Origin: Mesobacterium_A hydrothermale
Lineage (GTDB): Bacteria > Pseudomonadota > Alphaproteobacteria > Rhodobacterales > Rhodobacteraceae
Length of the DNA: 64,000 bases
Direction: 5' to 3'
NCBI RefSeq assembly: GCF_035818635.1
Contig: NZ_JAYLLH010000018.1
Coordinates: forward strand, 1 to 64,000
In this document: positions 33,799 through 41,639 of the stretch, one piece after another
How positions within the stretch are numbered: the first letter of the stretch is position 1
How the letters are laid out: every line of letters starts with the position of its first letter
The notes under the pieces: model-generated
Database searches by the model: none
What the model saw: only the letters and a program-made list of their open reading frames with translations
Told to the model about the DNA's origin: nothing
Translations under genes and position numbers: made by a program

Positions 33799-35073
33799 AT
33801 GATCGGGTGGAAATCCCAGCGCAAGGACTCCTTCGAGGTCGTTGAGCCAAAGGGCTTTGACGATTTTGAACTGCGTCTTGGGGATCTGATGCGCGGCGAA
33901 CGGGCGACGATGGGCAAGTCGCTTCTGGACGTACAGCGCGAATTGCGGATCAAGGCCAGCTATATTGCGGCCATCGAAAACTGTGACCCGTCTGCCTTCG
34001 ATACCCCGGGCTTCATCGCCGGTTACGTACGGTCCTATGCGCGCTATCTGAATATGGACCCGGATGAAACCTATGCCGCGTTCTGCGCCGAAAGCGGGTT
34101 TGCAACCGCGCATGGCATGTCCGAAAAGGCATCCAGCATCCGCAAGTCCGACGTGATCGCACCCTCGGTGAAATCCGCCGATCGCGATATGTTCACCCAG
34201 CCCAACCTGCCGTTTGCCCCGGGTGCCGACAGCTTTCTGTCGCGGATTGAACCGGGCGCGCTTGGCTCGACACTGGTGTTGCTGCTGCTGATGGGCGGGA
34301 TCGGCTATGGCGGCTGGTCCGTTCTGCAAGAGGTGCAGCGTGTCCAATTGTCGCCGGTGGAACAGACCCCGGTGGTGCTGTCCGACCTCGACCCGCTGCA
34401 AACTGCGGTCAAGCCTGTGGCCAATTCCGGCGATGCCGACATGGCCCGCGTCGACGCTGGCAACGGGGCCGGTGTGTTCACTCCTCCGGGGTCCGAGGCG
34501 ATGGATCGCCTGTACCGCCCTCAGGCGCTGGACGTGCCGGTACTGATCGCGCGCGATGCGCCGATTTCCACGCTTGACCCGTCGACCGTCGGCGCCTTCG
34601 CCGAGGTGGCACGCCCGAACCTGCCGCAGATCGACACCGACAGCGCAGTTCAGATGGCGCTGACCGATCTGGGGGCGATTGCAGCCGATCCCGATGCTGC
34701 TCCGGTGCCGCAGCCCAAGGTGTTCGCCGATGGCGCGCCGGGCGTGACCATCGTTGCCGTGCGCCCGTCCTGGGTGCGCGTGCGCTCGGCCGAAGGCACT
34801 TCGATCTACGAGGGCATCATGAACGCCGGGGACACCTGGTCGGTGCCGCAACTGGCCGAGGCGCCGACGATCCGCGTCGGCGAATCCGGGGCGATCTATT
34901 TTGCCATGAACGGCAACGCTTACGGCCCTGCCGGTCCCAGCGGCTCTGTCACGTCGAACCTGCCCTTGGCGGTGGATCACCTGATCGCCACCTACCAGGT
35001 TGCCAATATCCAGGCGGATACCGATCTGGCCCGCGTGGTGGCCGAACTGGCCGACGCCCCGGTTCAGGACTGA
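33799..35073 (+). CDS. RodZ-like helix-turn-helix membrane protein
   Basis: 424-residue protein with RodZ architecture. A cytosolic Xre-type helix-turn-helix lies at about residues 27-100 (GDLMRGERATMGKSLLDVQRELRIKASYIAAIEN, YVRSYARYLNMDP). A single membrane segment is at about 154-172 (LGSTLVLLLLMGGIGYGG). A periplasmic region ends in a beta-rich domain of the DUF4115 type near 325-395 (VTIVAVRPSWVRVRSAEGTSIYEG, NAGDTW). RodZ proteins tie MreB filaments to the cell-wall elongation machinery. ATG 33799 is chosen because it gives the usual short N-terminus, though the ribosome site is weak and ATG 33748 is possible. Confidence 0.8.
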   Translation: MIGWKSQRKDSFEVVEPKGFDDFELRLGDLMRGERATMGKSLLDVQRELRIKASYIAAIENCDPSAFDTPGFIAGYVRSYARYLNMDPDETYAAFCAESGFATAHGMSEKASSIRKSDVIAPSVKSADRDMFTQPNLPFAPGADSFLSRIEPGALGSTLVLLLLMGGIGYGGWSVLQEVQRVQLSPVEQTPVVLSDLDPLQTAVKPVANSGDADMARVDAGNGAGVFTPPGSEAMDRLYRPQALDVPVLIARDAPISTLDPSTVGAFAEVARPNLPQIDTDSAVQMALTDLGAIAADPDAAPVPQPKVFADGAPGVTIVAVRPSWVRVRSAEGTSIYEGIMNAGDTWSVPQLAEAPTIRVGESGAIYFAMNGNAYGPAGPSGSVTSNLPLAVDHLIATYQVANIQADTDLARVVAELADAPVQD

Positions 35074-35099
35074 TCCTTTCACAACCCTGTCAGTACCAC

Positions 35100-35130
35100 G
35101 CCCCGGGCCCGCCCCGGGGCCTTTTCGTTT
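35100..35130 (+). terminator. Rho-independent-type terminator between rodZ-like gene and ispG
   Basis: Arms GCCCCGGG (35100-35107) and CCCGGGGC (35113-35120) are followed by CTTTTCGTTT, 27 bases after the stop. Confidence 0.8.
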
Positions 35131-35185
35131 GCGCCGTTCCGCGCTACACCACGCCGCAACAGGTCTGCCCGACAGGAGCCGTCAG

Positions 35186-36313
35186 ATGAGCCTCAACCCC
35201 GTCCGTCCCTGGCGCAACATCTATCGCCGCGAAAGCCGCCAGATCATGGTCGGCACCGTGCCGGTTGGCGGAGATGCGCCGATCACCGTGCAGACCATGA
35301 CCAACACGGTCACAACCGACATCAAGGGCACGATCGCGCAGGTCCAGGCCGCCGCCGATGCCGGGGCCGATATCGTGCGCGTCTCCGTCCCCGACGAAGA
35401 CAGCGCCAGGGCGCTCAAGGACATCGTCCGCGAAAGCCCGGTGCCGATCGTTGCCGACATCCATTTCCACTATCGCCGCGGGATCGAGGCCGCCGAGGCC
35501 GGCGCCGCCTGCCTGCGCATCAACCCGGGCAACATCGGCAGCCAGGACCGCGTGCGCGAGGTGATCCGGGCCGCGCGCGATCACAACTGTTCGATCCGCA
35601 TTGGCGTGAACGCGGGCAGCCTGGAAAAGCACCTGCTGGACAAATACGGCGAACCGACGCCCGACGCCATGGTCGAATCCGGCCTCGACCACATCAAGAT
35701 CCTGCAAGACAACGATTTTCACGAATTCAAGATCAGCTGCAAAGCCTCCGATGTGTTCATGGCCGCCGCCGCCTACCAGAAATTGGCAGAGCTGACCGAC
35801 GCCCCCATCCACCTGGGCATCACCGAGGCCGGCGGGCTGATGAGTGGCACGATCAAATCTGCCATTGGTCTTGGCAACCTGTTGTGGATGGGCATCGGCG
35901 ACACGATCCGCGTCAGCCTGTCCGCCGACCCGGTGGAAGAGGTCAAGGTCGGCTACGAGATCCTGAAATCCCTGGGTCTGCGCCATCGCGGCGTCAACAT
36001 CATCTCCTGCCCCAGTTGCGCGCGGCAGGGGTTCGACGTGATCAAGACCGTCGAGGCACTGGAAAAACGGCTGGAACATATCAAGACCCCGATGAGCCTC
36101 AGCATCATCGGCTGCGTCGTCAACGGCCCCGGAGAGGCGCTGATGACCGACGTGGGCTTCACCGGCGGCGGCGCGGGCAGCGGCATGGTCTACCTCGCGG
36201 GCAAGGCCAGCCACAAGCTGTCGAACGCGCAGATGGTCGATCACATCGTCGAACAGGTCGAAAAGAAAGCCGCCCAGATCGAGGCAGAGGCCGCGGCCGA
36301 GGCGACCGAATAA
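35186..36313 (+). CDS. ispG: 4-Hydroxy-3-methylbut-2-enyl-diphosphate synthase IspG
   Basis: 375-residue IspG (GcpE) of the MEP isoprenoid pathway, which makes HMBPP from MEcPP. The N-terminal barrel begins at TVPVGGDAPITVQTMTNT and includes ADIHFHYRRG and RINPGNIG. The C-terminal iron-sulfur domain has C275 and C278 (SCPSCARQG) plus C310 and E317 (GCVVNGPGEA), the three-Cys-one-Glu set for a 4Fe-4S cluster. ATG 35186 follows CAGGAG. The upstream in-frame ATG at 35000 lies inside the preceding gene and is rejected. Confidence 0.96.
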   Translation: MSLNPVRPWRNIYRRESRQIMVGTVPVGGDAPITVQTMTNTVTTDIKGTIAQVQAAADAGADIVRVSVPDEDSARALKDIVRESPVPIVADIHFHYRRGIEAAEAGAACLRINPGNIGSQDRVREVIRAARDHNCSIRIGVNAGSLEKHLLDKYGEPTPDAMVESGLDHIKILQDNDFHEFKISCKASDVFMAAAAYQKLAELTDAPIHLGITEAGGLMSGTIKSAIGLGNLLWMGIGDTIRVSLSADPVEEVKVGYEILKSLGLRHRGVNIISCPSCARQGFDVIKTVEALEKRLEHIKTPMSLSIIGCVVNGPGEALMTDVGFTGGGAGSGMVYLAGKASHKLSNAQMVDHIVEQVEKKAAQIEAEAAAEATE

Positions 36314-36320
36314 CTCCTGC

Positions 36321-36379
36321 CTTCTTCTGGCGGAAAATATCCCACGGGGAGCGCGAGGGGTGTGAAACCCCTCGCTCCC
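36321..36379. repeat. Composite repeat element after ispG
   Basis: A box beginning CTTCTTCTGGCGGAAAATA (36321-36343) is followed by ACGGGG and a hairpin at 36347-36379 (arms GGGAGC and GAGGGGT opposite ACCCCTC and GCTCCC, with a 2-base bulge). It lies between convergent genes and could end both transcripts. The layout parallels the elements at 46354 and 59527. Confidence 0.6.
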
Positions 36380-36395
36380 GCGCGCGGCATCCGCG

Positions 36396-36896
36396 CTACC
36401 GGTTCAGATACCGCTGCAACACGAACACCGGCACATCACCCCGTACCATCATGTCGGGCAGCACGTAGGACGGCAGCAGGTCCAGCCCCAGCCGGCCCAT
36501 CAACGCGGCATCTTTGGGGGTTTCATCCACGCGGATCACGGCAACGCGCAGCGCGCCGGCCTCTGCCAGGGCCGACAGGTCGCGTTCCGCCGTGGCGCAG
36601 CTGGCGCAGTCGGACGCGGTGAACATCACCAGCGCCGGCCTGCCCGCCGGGCCGAACCCGTCGCGGGCGGGGTCGAACAGGATCGCCGCCTCGCGCCCGA
36701 TCAACGCAAGGTCATCGGCAATCGCGTCTTGGTAGGGGGAAGGGCCGGACAGCGCCTTTGCGACGATGTCCGGCTCTTCGGTCAGCAGCGCGCGCAGTTC
36801 GGCCCCAAGCGCCGCCCGGTCTCGGGATGCGTCGAACAGCCCCTCGGCCGCCCCCGACCCGCCGACCAGCATCGCACCCAGCGCCAGTGTGCGCAC
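36396..36896 (-). CDS. Thioredoxin-fold protein with CASC motif
   Basis: 166-residue exported thiol-disulfide protein. It has a short hydrophobic start (VRTLALGAMLVGGSGAAEG) and a thioredoxin-like domain with the redox motif in FTASDCASCATAERDL and a later LLPSYVLPD in the place of the cis-proline loop. The C-terminal MVRGDVPVFVLQRYLNR resembles the end of DsbA-like relatives. GTG 36896 is preferred because AAGGG lies upstream and it begins 4 bases after the neighbouring stop. ATG 36926 would overlap the dsbA-like gene by 26 bases. It probably works with that protein in the periplasm. Confidence 0.7.
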   Translation of the reverse strand: MRTLALGAMLVGGSGAAEGLFDASRDRAALGAELRALLTEEPDIVAKALSGPSPYQDAIADDLALIGREAAILFDPARDGFGPAGRPALVMFTASDCASCATAERDLSALAEAGALRVAVIRVDETPKDAALMGRLGLDLLPSYVLPDMMVRGDVPVFVLQRYLNR

Positions 36897-36900
36897 GGGC

Positions 36901-37650
36901 TCAGCCCTTGTCGCGCAGGTCCGCAACGATGCCGCGCATCGCGTCCAGCGGCACGTAGCCGCGCAGCATCTGGTCGCCCAGCACGAACGTGGGCGTGCCG
37001 TTGATCTGCAGCCGCCCGGCCAGTTGCCGGGTCTCTGTGATCACGCGGTCGACCTCGGGCGAGCCCATCTTGTCAAGGATCGCATCGGCATCCAGCCCCA
37101 GCGAGGTCGCAAGCCGGCGCAGCGCGGGCTCGGACGGCTCACCCTGCAGGGTGATCAGCGCGTCGTGCACTGATTTATAGGCCACGTCCCCGGCCACCAT
37201 CCGCGTCGCGATGGCGAATTGCGACGACACCACCGAGGCGTCGCCAAGGATCGGGAATTCCTTGACGATGAAGCGGATATTGCCGTCGCTTGCGACCAGT
37301 TCGGACACTTCGTCATGCGCCTTGCGGCAATAGCCGCAGCGGTAGTCGGTGAATTCGACCAGCGTGATATCGCCGTCGAGGTTGCCGCCGACCCAGGAAA
37401 ATCCGTCGTCGAACAGCGCTTGGGCGTTGACCTGAACCAGCATCGCGTCGTTCTGCTGGGCCTGTTCCTGCTGGCGCGCTTCCAGAACGGCAACGGCCTC
37501 CATGATGACCTCGGGGTTGTCCAGCAGGTACGCGCGCACCTCGGCACGGAAGGCGGCGCGTTCTTCGGTCGACATGTCGGTGATGTCGAAGGCCAGCGCG
37601 GGCGTGGTCATCGCGGCGCAAAGCGCCAGGGCGGACAGGGCGGTTTTCAT
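36901..37650 (-). CDS. DsbA-family periplasmic thiol-disulfide oxidoreductase
   Basis: 249-residue protein. A signal peptide (MKTALSALALCAAMTTPALA) and an N-terminal helical region (residues 25-80, AYLLDNPEVIMEAVAVLEARQ) precede a DsbA/BdbD-like thioredoxin domain with C105-G-Y-C108 and the cis-proline loop NGTPTFVLGDQMLRGY near 220. The extra N-terminal helix is typical of the alphaproteobacterial DsbA/Com1/ScsC-like group. It introduces or isomerises disulfide bonds in the periplasm. It is followed by a second thioredoxin-fold gene after 4 bases, and preceded by an M48 protease gene with a 21-base gap. Confidence 0.88.
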   Translation of the reverse strand: MKTALSALALCAAMTTPALAFDITDMSTEERAAFRAEVRAYLLDNPEVIMEAVAVLEARQQEQAQQNDAMLVQVNAQALFDDGFSWVGGNLDGDITLVEFTDYRCGYCRKAHDEVSELVASDGNIRFIVKEFPILGDASVVSSQFAIATRMVAGDVAYKSVHDALITLQGEPSEPALRRLATSLGLDADAILDKMGSPEVDRVITETRQLAGRLQINGTPTFVLGDQMLRGYVPLDAMRGIVADLRDKG

Positions 37651-37671
37651 TCATTTCTCCTTGCAGAAATC

Positions 37672-38997
37672 TTAACGGCGTTTCGCCTGTTGCGCTGCAT
37701 GTAACACATCCATCGCGCGGTTCCATGGGCCGGATCCGCGCGGCAGCAGCGCCTCGGCGCGCTTGGCGTGAATCGCGGCGTTTTTCAGATCGCCCTGAAG
37801 GGCATAGCGTTCCGCCGTCACCACCGAGGCCATGCCGTTGTTGCCGGTCTTGGCATAGGCGACCGCCAGGTCGCGCAGCAGGCGTGGGTCGCGGAAATCG
37901 CGGGCACGGGCGGCCTCCAGCACCTTGAGCGCCTGTCCCGGTTGTCCGGCGGCCAGCAGCGCACGGCCATAGCCGCTGAGGATCAGCGGGTGATTGCCGG
38001 CCAGCTTGGCGGCACTGGCATACACACTGGTCGCGGACTTGTACTGCCGGCTTTCCAGCAGGATCTGCCCCTTGAGGTCCAGATACAGCGCATCGTTGCG
38101 GCGCAGCGCCAGGGCCGCATCGATTTCCTTGGTCGCGCGATTCAGATCGCTCTGCCGATGATAGGCCACGGCGCGGCGCATGTGGGCGATATCCTTGCTG
38201 ACGCTGTCATCCGCGCGCCGCAGGGTCCAGCCCGGGGCGCGCAAGAACGCCGACAGCTTGCCCTTGGCCCGGTCGAACCAATAGTCTGCGGTGGGGTTCG
38301 GCGCGGTTTTCTTGCTGACGCTGGCCACCAATCCGGCCAGCGCCCGCCGCCGGTCGGAATTCATCGGGTGGGTGCGCATGTAGGGGTCTTGCCGCGCCTC
38401 TGACAGCACGTCCTGTCCCCGGAACAGTTCCTGCACGTCCATCGCGCCTTGCGGGTCGATGCCCGCCCGAACAAGATACCGGACAGAGCTGATATCGGCC
38501 GAGCTTTCCTCGGCCCGGGTGTGGGCAAAAAACAGCCGCATGGCAGAGCTTTGACTGCCGATGGCCAGCCCCGCCGCGGCCTTGCCCCCACCCGAAGCCG
38601 CAGCCGCTGCGGCCAGCGCCATGCCAATCCCCGCCGCGGTGCGCGCGCTGCGGAAATTCGACAACCGGCGCGAAATATGGCCGTTGGTGATATGCGCGGC
38701 CTCGTGCGCGATCACCGCTTGCAAGGCGGCAGCGCTGTCCAGTTTCAGGATCAGCCCGGAATGGATGAAAATCGCCTGGGTATCGACGACGAAGGCATTC
38801 AACGTGCCGTCGTGCACCACAAGGATCTTGACCTGGCTCGGGCTCAGTCCGGCGGCATGCAGCACCGGCTTGGCCAGTTCTGTCAGGGCATATTCTATGT
38901 CGGCATCGCGCAGCAGTGACGCGGCGCGCAACGGGGCCGCCGCCAGCAGTGCGGCGCACAGCATCACCATCGCTCCGATTACCTGCACCCGCCGCAT
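37672..38997 (-). CDS. M48-family metalloprotease with TPR region (BepA-like)
   Basis: 441-residue exported protein. The signal peptide covers about residues 1-26 (MLCAALLAAAPLRAAS). The zinc protease motif is H98-E-A-A-H102, with a downstream EESSAD supplying the third ligand. A C-terminal tetratricopeptide-like region of about 180 residues follows (LNRATKEIDAALALRRNDALYLDLKG). BepA-type proteases monitor outer-membrane protein assembly. ATG 38997 has GGGCAGG upstream, and the longer frame to 39033 has no ribosome site and would abut the divergent aminotransferase promoter. It may share a transcript with the dsbA-like pair, making an envelope quality-control group. Confidence 0.9.
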   Translation of the reverse strand: MRRVQVIGAMVMLCAALLAAAPLRAASLLRDADIEYALTELAKPVLHAAGLSPSQVKILVVHDGTLNAFVVDTQAIFIHSGLILKLDSAAALQAVIAHEAAHITNGHISRRLSNFRSARTAAGIGMALAAAAAASGGGKAAAGLAIGSQSSAMRLFFAHTRAEESSADISSVRYLVRAGIDPQGAMDVQELFRGQDVLSEARQDPYMRTHPMNSDRRRALAGLVASVSKKTAPNPTADYWFDRAKGKLSAFLRAPGWTLRRADDSVSKDIAHMRRAVAYHRQSDLNRATKEIDAALALRRNDALYLDLKGQILLESRQYKSATSVYASAAKLAGNHPLILSGYGRALLAAGQPGQALKVLEAARARDFRDPRLLRDLAVAYAKTGNNGMASVVTAERYALQGDLKNAAIHAKRAEALLPRGSGPWNRAMDVLHAAQQAKRR

Positions 38998-39057
38998 TGA
39001 CCTGCCCTGCCTTTCGCCCGTAACTCCTGCCATCGGCGGCAGTGTAGGGAGAACGGC

Positions 39058-40218
39058 ATGAGAAACTCAAGACGGGGGGCGGTTGATCCCTTCATTGTGA
39101 TGGATGTCATGGAAGCCGCCCGCCAGGCCGAGGCCGGGGGCCGTCACATCATCCACATGGAGGTGGGCCAGCCCGGCACGCCCGCGCCCGCCGCCGCCCG
39201 CGACGCGCTGGCCCGCGCGATGCAGACCGATCCGCTGGGGTATACCGTGGCGCTGGGGCTTCCGGCACTTCGGGACCGGATCGCAAGGCTTTACGGCGAT
39301 TGGTATAATGTCGATCTTGACCCGGCCCGGGTGGTGGTCACGCCGGGGTCGTCGGGGGGCTTCATCCTTGCCTTTTCGGCGCTGTTCGATGCCGGTGACC
39401 GGGTGGCACTCGGCGCCCCGGGCTATCCGTCCTATCGCCAGATCCTGAAGGCCCTGGACCTTGTCCCGGTCGAGGTGCAGGCTAGGGCGGAAAACCGCCT
39501 GCAACCCACGCCCGAGGACCTGGCCGGGGTCGACTACGACGGGCTGATGGTTGCCTCTCCCGCCAACCCCACCGGCACGATGCTGGACCGCGATGCGCTT
39601 GGCGCGCTGGTCGATGCCGCGCAGGCGCGCGGGGCGGCGTTCCTGTCGGACGAGATCTATCACGGCATCGAATATGACCGCAAAACCGTGTCCGCGCTGG
39701 AAATCAGCGACGACGTCTGTGTCATCAACAGTTTTTCCAAATATTTCAGCATGACCGGCTGGCGCGCGGGCTGGCTGGTGGTGCCCGAAGGCCAGGTGCG
39801 CCAGGTCGAGCGGCTGGCGCAGAACCTGTTCATCTGCCCGCCCCACGCAAGCCAGATCGCCGCCCTTGCCGCGATGGACGCGACCGAAGAGCTGGAGGCC
39901 AACATGGCGGTCTATCGCAAGAACCGCGCGCTGATGCTGGAAGGGCTGCCCAAGGCCGGGTTCGACCGGATCGCGCCGCCGGACGGGGCGTTCTATGTGT
40001 ATGCCGATGTCAGCCACCTGACCGACGACAGCCGCGCCTTTGCGCAGGATATCCTTGCCGAAGCGGGAGTTGCGGTGACACCGGGGCTGGATTTCGACCT
40101 TGACCGCGGGGCGGGGACCTTGCGGTTTTCCTATGCCCGTGCGACGGCGGATATCGAAGAAGGGCTGGAACGGCTGCGGGCCTTCATGCGGAAACGCGGG
40201 CATCTGGCGCAATCGTGA
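39058..40218 (+). CDS. Pyridoxal-phosphate aminotransferase, class I/II
   Basis: 386-residue fold-type I aminotransferase. GQPGTPAP is near residue 37, the cofactor site PGSSGGFILAF near 96, SPANPTG near 167, LSDEIYHGIEY near 196 and PLP lysine K228 in INSFSKYFSMTGWRAGW. RFSYA near the end supplies the carboxylate-binding arginine. These are the marks of the aspartate/aromatic aminotransferase I-gamma group, but the amino donor cannot be read from the sequence. It is divergent from the M48 protease gene. Confidence 0.88.
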   Translation: MRNSRRGAVDPFIVMDVMEAARQAEAGGRHIIHMEVGQPGTPAPAAARDALARAMQTDPLGYTVALGLPALRDRIARLYGDWYNVDLDPARVVVTPGSSGGFILAFSALFDAGDRVALGAPGYPSYRQILKALDLVPVEVQARAENRLQPTPEDLAGVDYDGLMVASPANPTGTMLDRDALGALVDAAQARGAAFLSDEIYHGIEYDRKTVSALEISDDVCVINSFSKYFSMTGWRAGWLVVPEGQVRQVERLAQNLFICPPHASQIAALAAMDATEELEANMAVYRKNRALMLEGLPKAGFDRIAPPDGAFYVYADVSHLTDDSRAFAQDILAEAGVAVTPGLDFDLDRGAGTLRFSYARATADIEEGLERLRAFMRKRGHLAQS

Positions 40219-40304
40219 CCCGTCCTGCGCGCAGTGTCTTGTCGAATGTCCGCGACCGGAAGGCGCGACTGGTGTAGGCTGGGCAAAAGGCAACCAAGAC
40301 CGTA

Positions 40305-41534
40305 ATGGCGATGAGCAGATTTGTTTTGATCCTGTCCGTTCTGGCCGGGCTGCTGGGAGGCCCGCTTTGGGCCCAGGGCTTCGGGGCGCTGGCCCGGCTT
40401 GATGCCGGGGCCAGCCACCTGCGCGACCGGACCTTTGGCGGAAGCGAACTTGTGCTGACGCTGAGCCAGGGCGTACCCTACCGCGTTTTCACCCTGACCG
40501 AACCGAACCGGCTTGTGCTGGATTTCCGCGAGGTCGACTGGCAGGGCACCGATCCGAAGGCGTTGCTGGACAGCAAGCGCGTGAGCGAGCTGCGGTTCGG
40601 CGGCTTCCGTCCCGGCTGGTCCCGGCTGGTGGCGGTGCTGAAAGAGCCGCTGGCCGTCACCACCGCCGGTCTTGCGACCGAGGGGCAGGGCGGCGCCGTG
40701 CTGACCGTGGCCTTGTCGCCGGTGACGCAGGCCGACTTTGACCAGACCGCCGGTGCGCCGCATGACCCGCGTTGGGACCTGCCGCCTGCCGCCGACGTTC
40801 AGTCGCCGCGAGACCGCAACGCCCCGAACCGTCCGCTGGTTGTGATGATCGACCCGGGCCATGGCGGCATCGACCCCGGTGCCATCAACGGCGAGGCGAC
40901 CGAGGCGCGGCTGATGCTGGCGATGGCACGCGAACTGCGCGAGACCCTGCGCCGCGAAGGCGGGTTCGAGGTGCATCTGACCCGCGATTCCGACACGTTC
41001 GTTTCGCTTGAGGCGCGGGTGGAACTGGCCCATGCGGTGCAGGCCGATGTGTTCATCTCTTTGCACGCCGATGCGCTGGCGGCGGGGCAGGCCAGTGGCG
41101 CGACGGTTTACACCCTGTCAGACGAAGCGTCCGACGCGGCATCCGCCGCGCTGGCCGAACGTCACGACCGCGATGACCTGCTGGCAGGTCTGGACCTGTC
41201 GGGGTCGGACGACCAGGTCGCGGGCGTGTTGCTGGACCTGGCCCGGCTGGACAACACCCCGCGCAGCGAGGCAATGGCGAAATACCTTGTCGCGGGGATC
41301 CGCAACGCGGTGGGCCGGGTTCACAAACGCCCGTTGTTGCAGGCTGATTTTTCCGTCCTGAAGGCCGCCGACATTCCGTCGGTGCTGGTCGAGGTCGGGT
41401 TCCTGTCCACCAATGACGACCTGCGCAACCTGCAAGACCCGATCTGGCGCGCCAGCATGGCGGCGGGGCTGCGCGACGGTCTCAAGGCGTGGGCGCTGGA
41501 GGACGCGGCGCTGGCGCGGCTCAGGCGGCAATAA
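40305..41534 (+). CDS. N-acetylmuramoyl-L-alanine amidase with AMIN domain
   Basis: 409-residue periplasmic cell-wall amidase (AmiC type). Signal peptide residues 1-23 (FVLILSVLAGLLGGPLWAQ). The AMIN domain (about 45-140; VLTLSQGVPYRVFTLTEPNRLVLDF) targets peptidoglycan or the septum. The Amidase_3 catalytic domain (about 178-400) has the zinc residues in MIDPGHGGIDPG, FISLHADA and VEVGFLS. It cleaves septal peptidoglycan for daughter-cell separation. ATG 40311 is an equally possible start. PBP1A follows 105 bases later. Confidence 0.93.
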   Translation: MAMSRFVLILSVLAGLLGGPLWAQGFGALARLDAGASHLRDRTFGGSELVLTLSQGVPYRVFTLTEPNRLVLDFREVDWQGTDPKALLDSKRVSELRFGGFRPGWSRLVAVLKEPLAVTTAGLATEGQGGAVLTVALSPVTQADFDQTAGAPHDPRWDLPPAADVQSPRDRNAPNRPLVVMIDPGHGGIDPGAINGEATEARLMLAMARELRETLRREGGFEVHLTRDSDTFVSLEARVELAHAVQADVFISLHADALAAGQASGATVYTLSDEASDAASAALAERHDRDDLLAGLDLSGSDDQVAGVLLDLARLDNTPRSEAMAKYLVAGIRNAVGRVHKRPLLQADFSVLKAADIPSVLVEVGFLSTNDDLRNLQDPIWRASMAAGLRDGLKAWALEDAALARLRRQ

Positions 41535-41582
41535 GTGCGGTCACATCTGCGGGAACCCGCCGGTTGCCGGGCGGTAATGCTT

Positions 41583-41609
41583 TTGACCGCAAGGCGGTTC
41601 CGGTATACT
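41583..41609 (+). promoter_or_regulatory. Probable promoter of the PBP1A gene
   Basis: TTGACC (41583-41588) and TATACT (41604-41609) are separated by a short 15-base spacer. This would start transcription near 41616, leaving a short leader before the TTG start at 41640. Confidence 0.45.
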
Positions 41610-41639
41610 GAGCGCCAAACTGTTAAAGGGCGCTCAGCA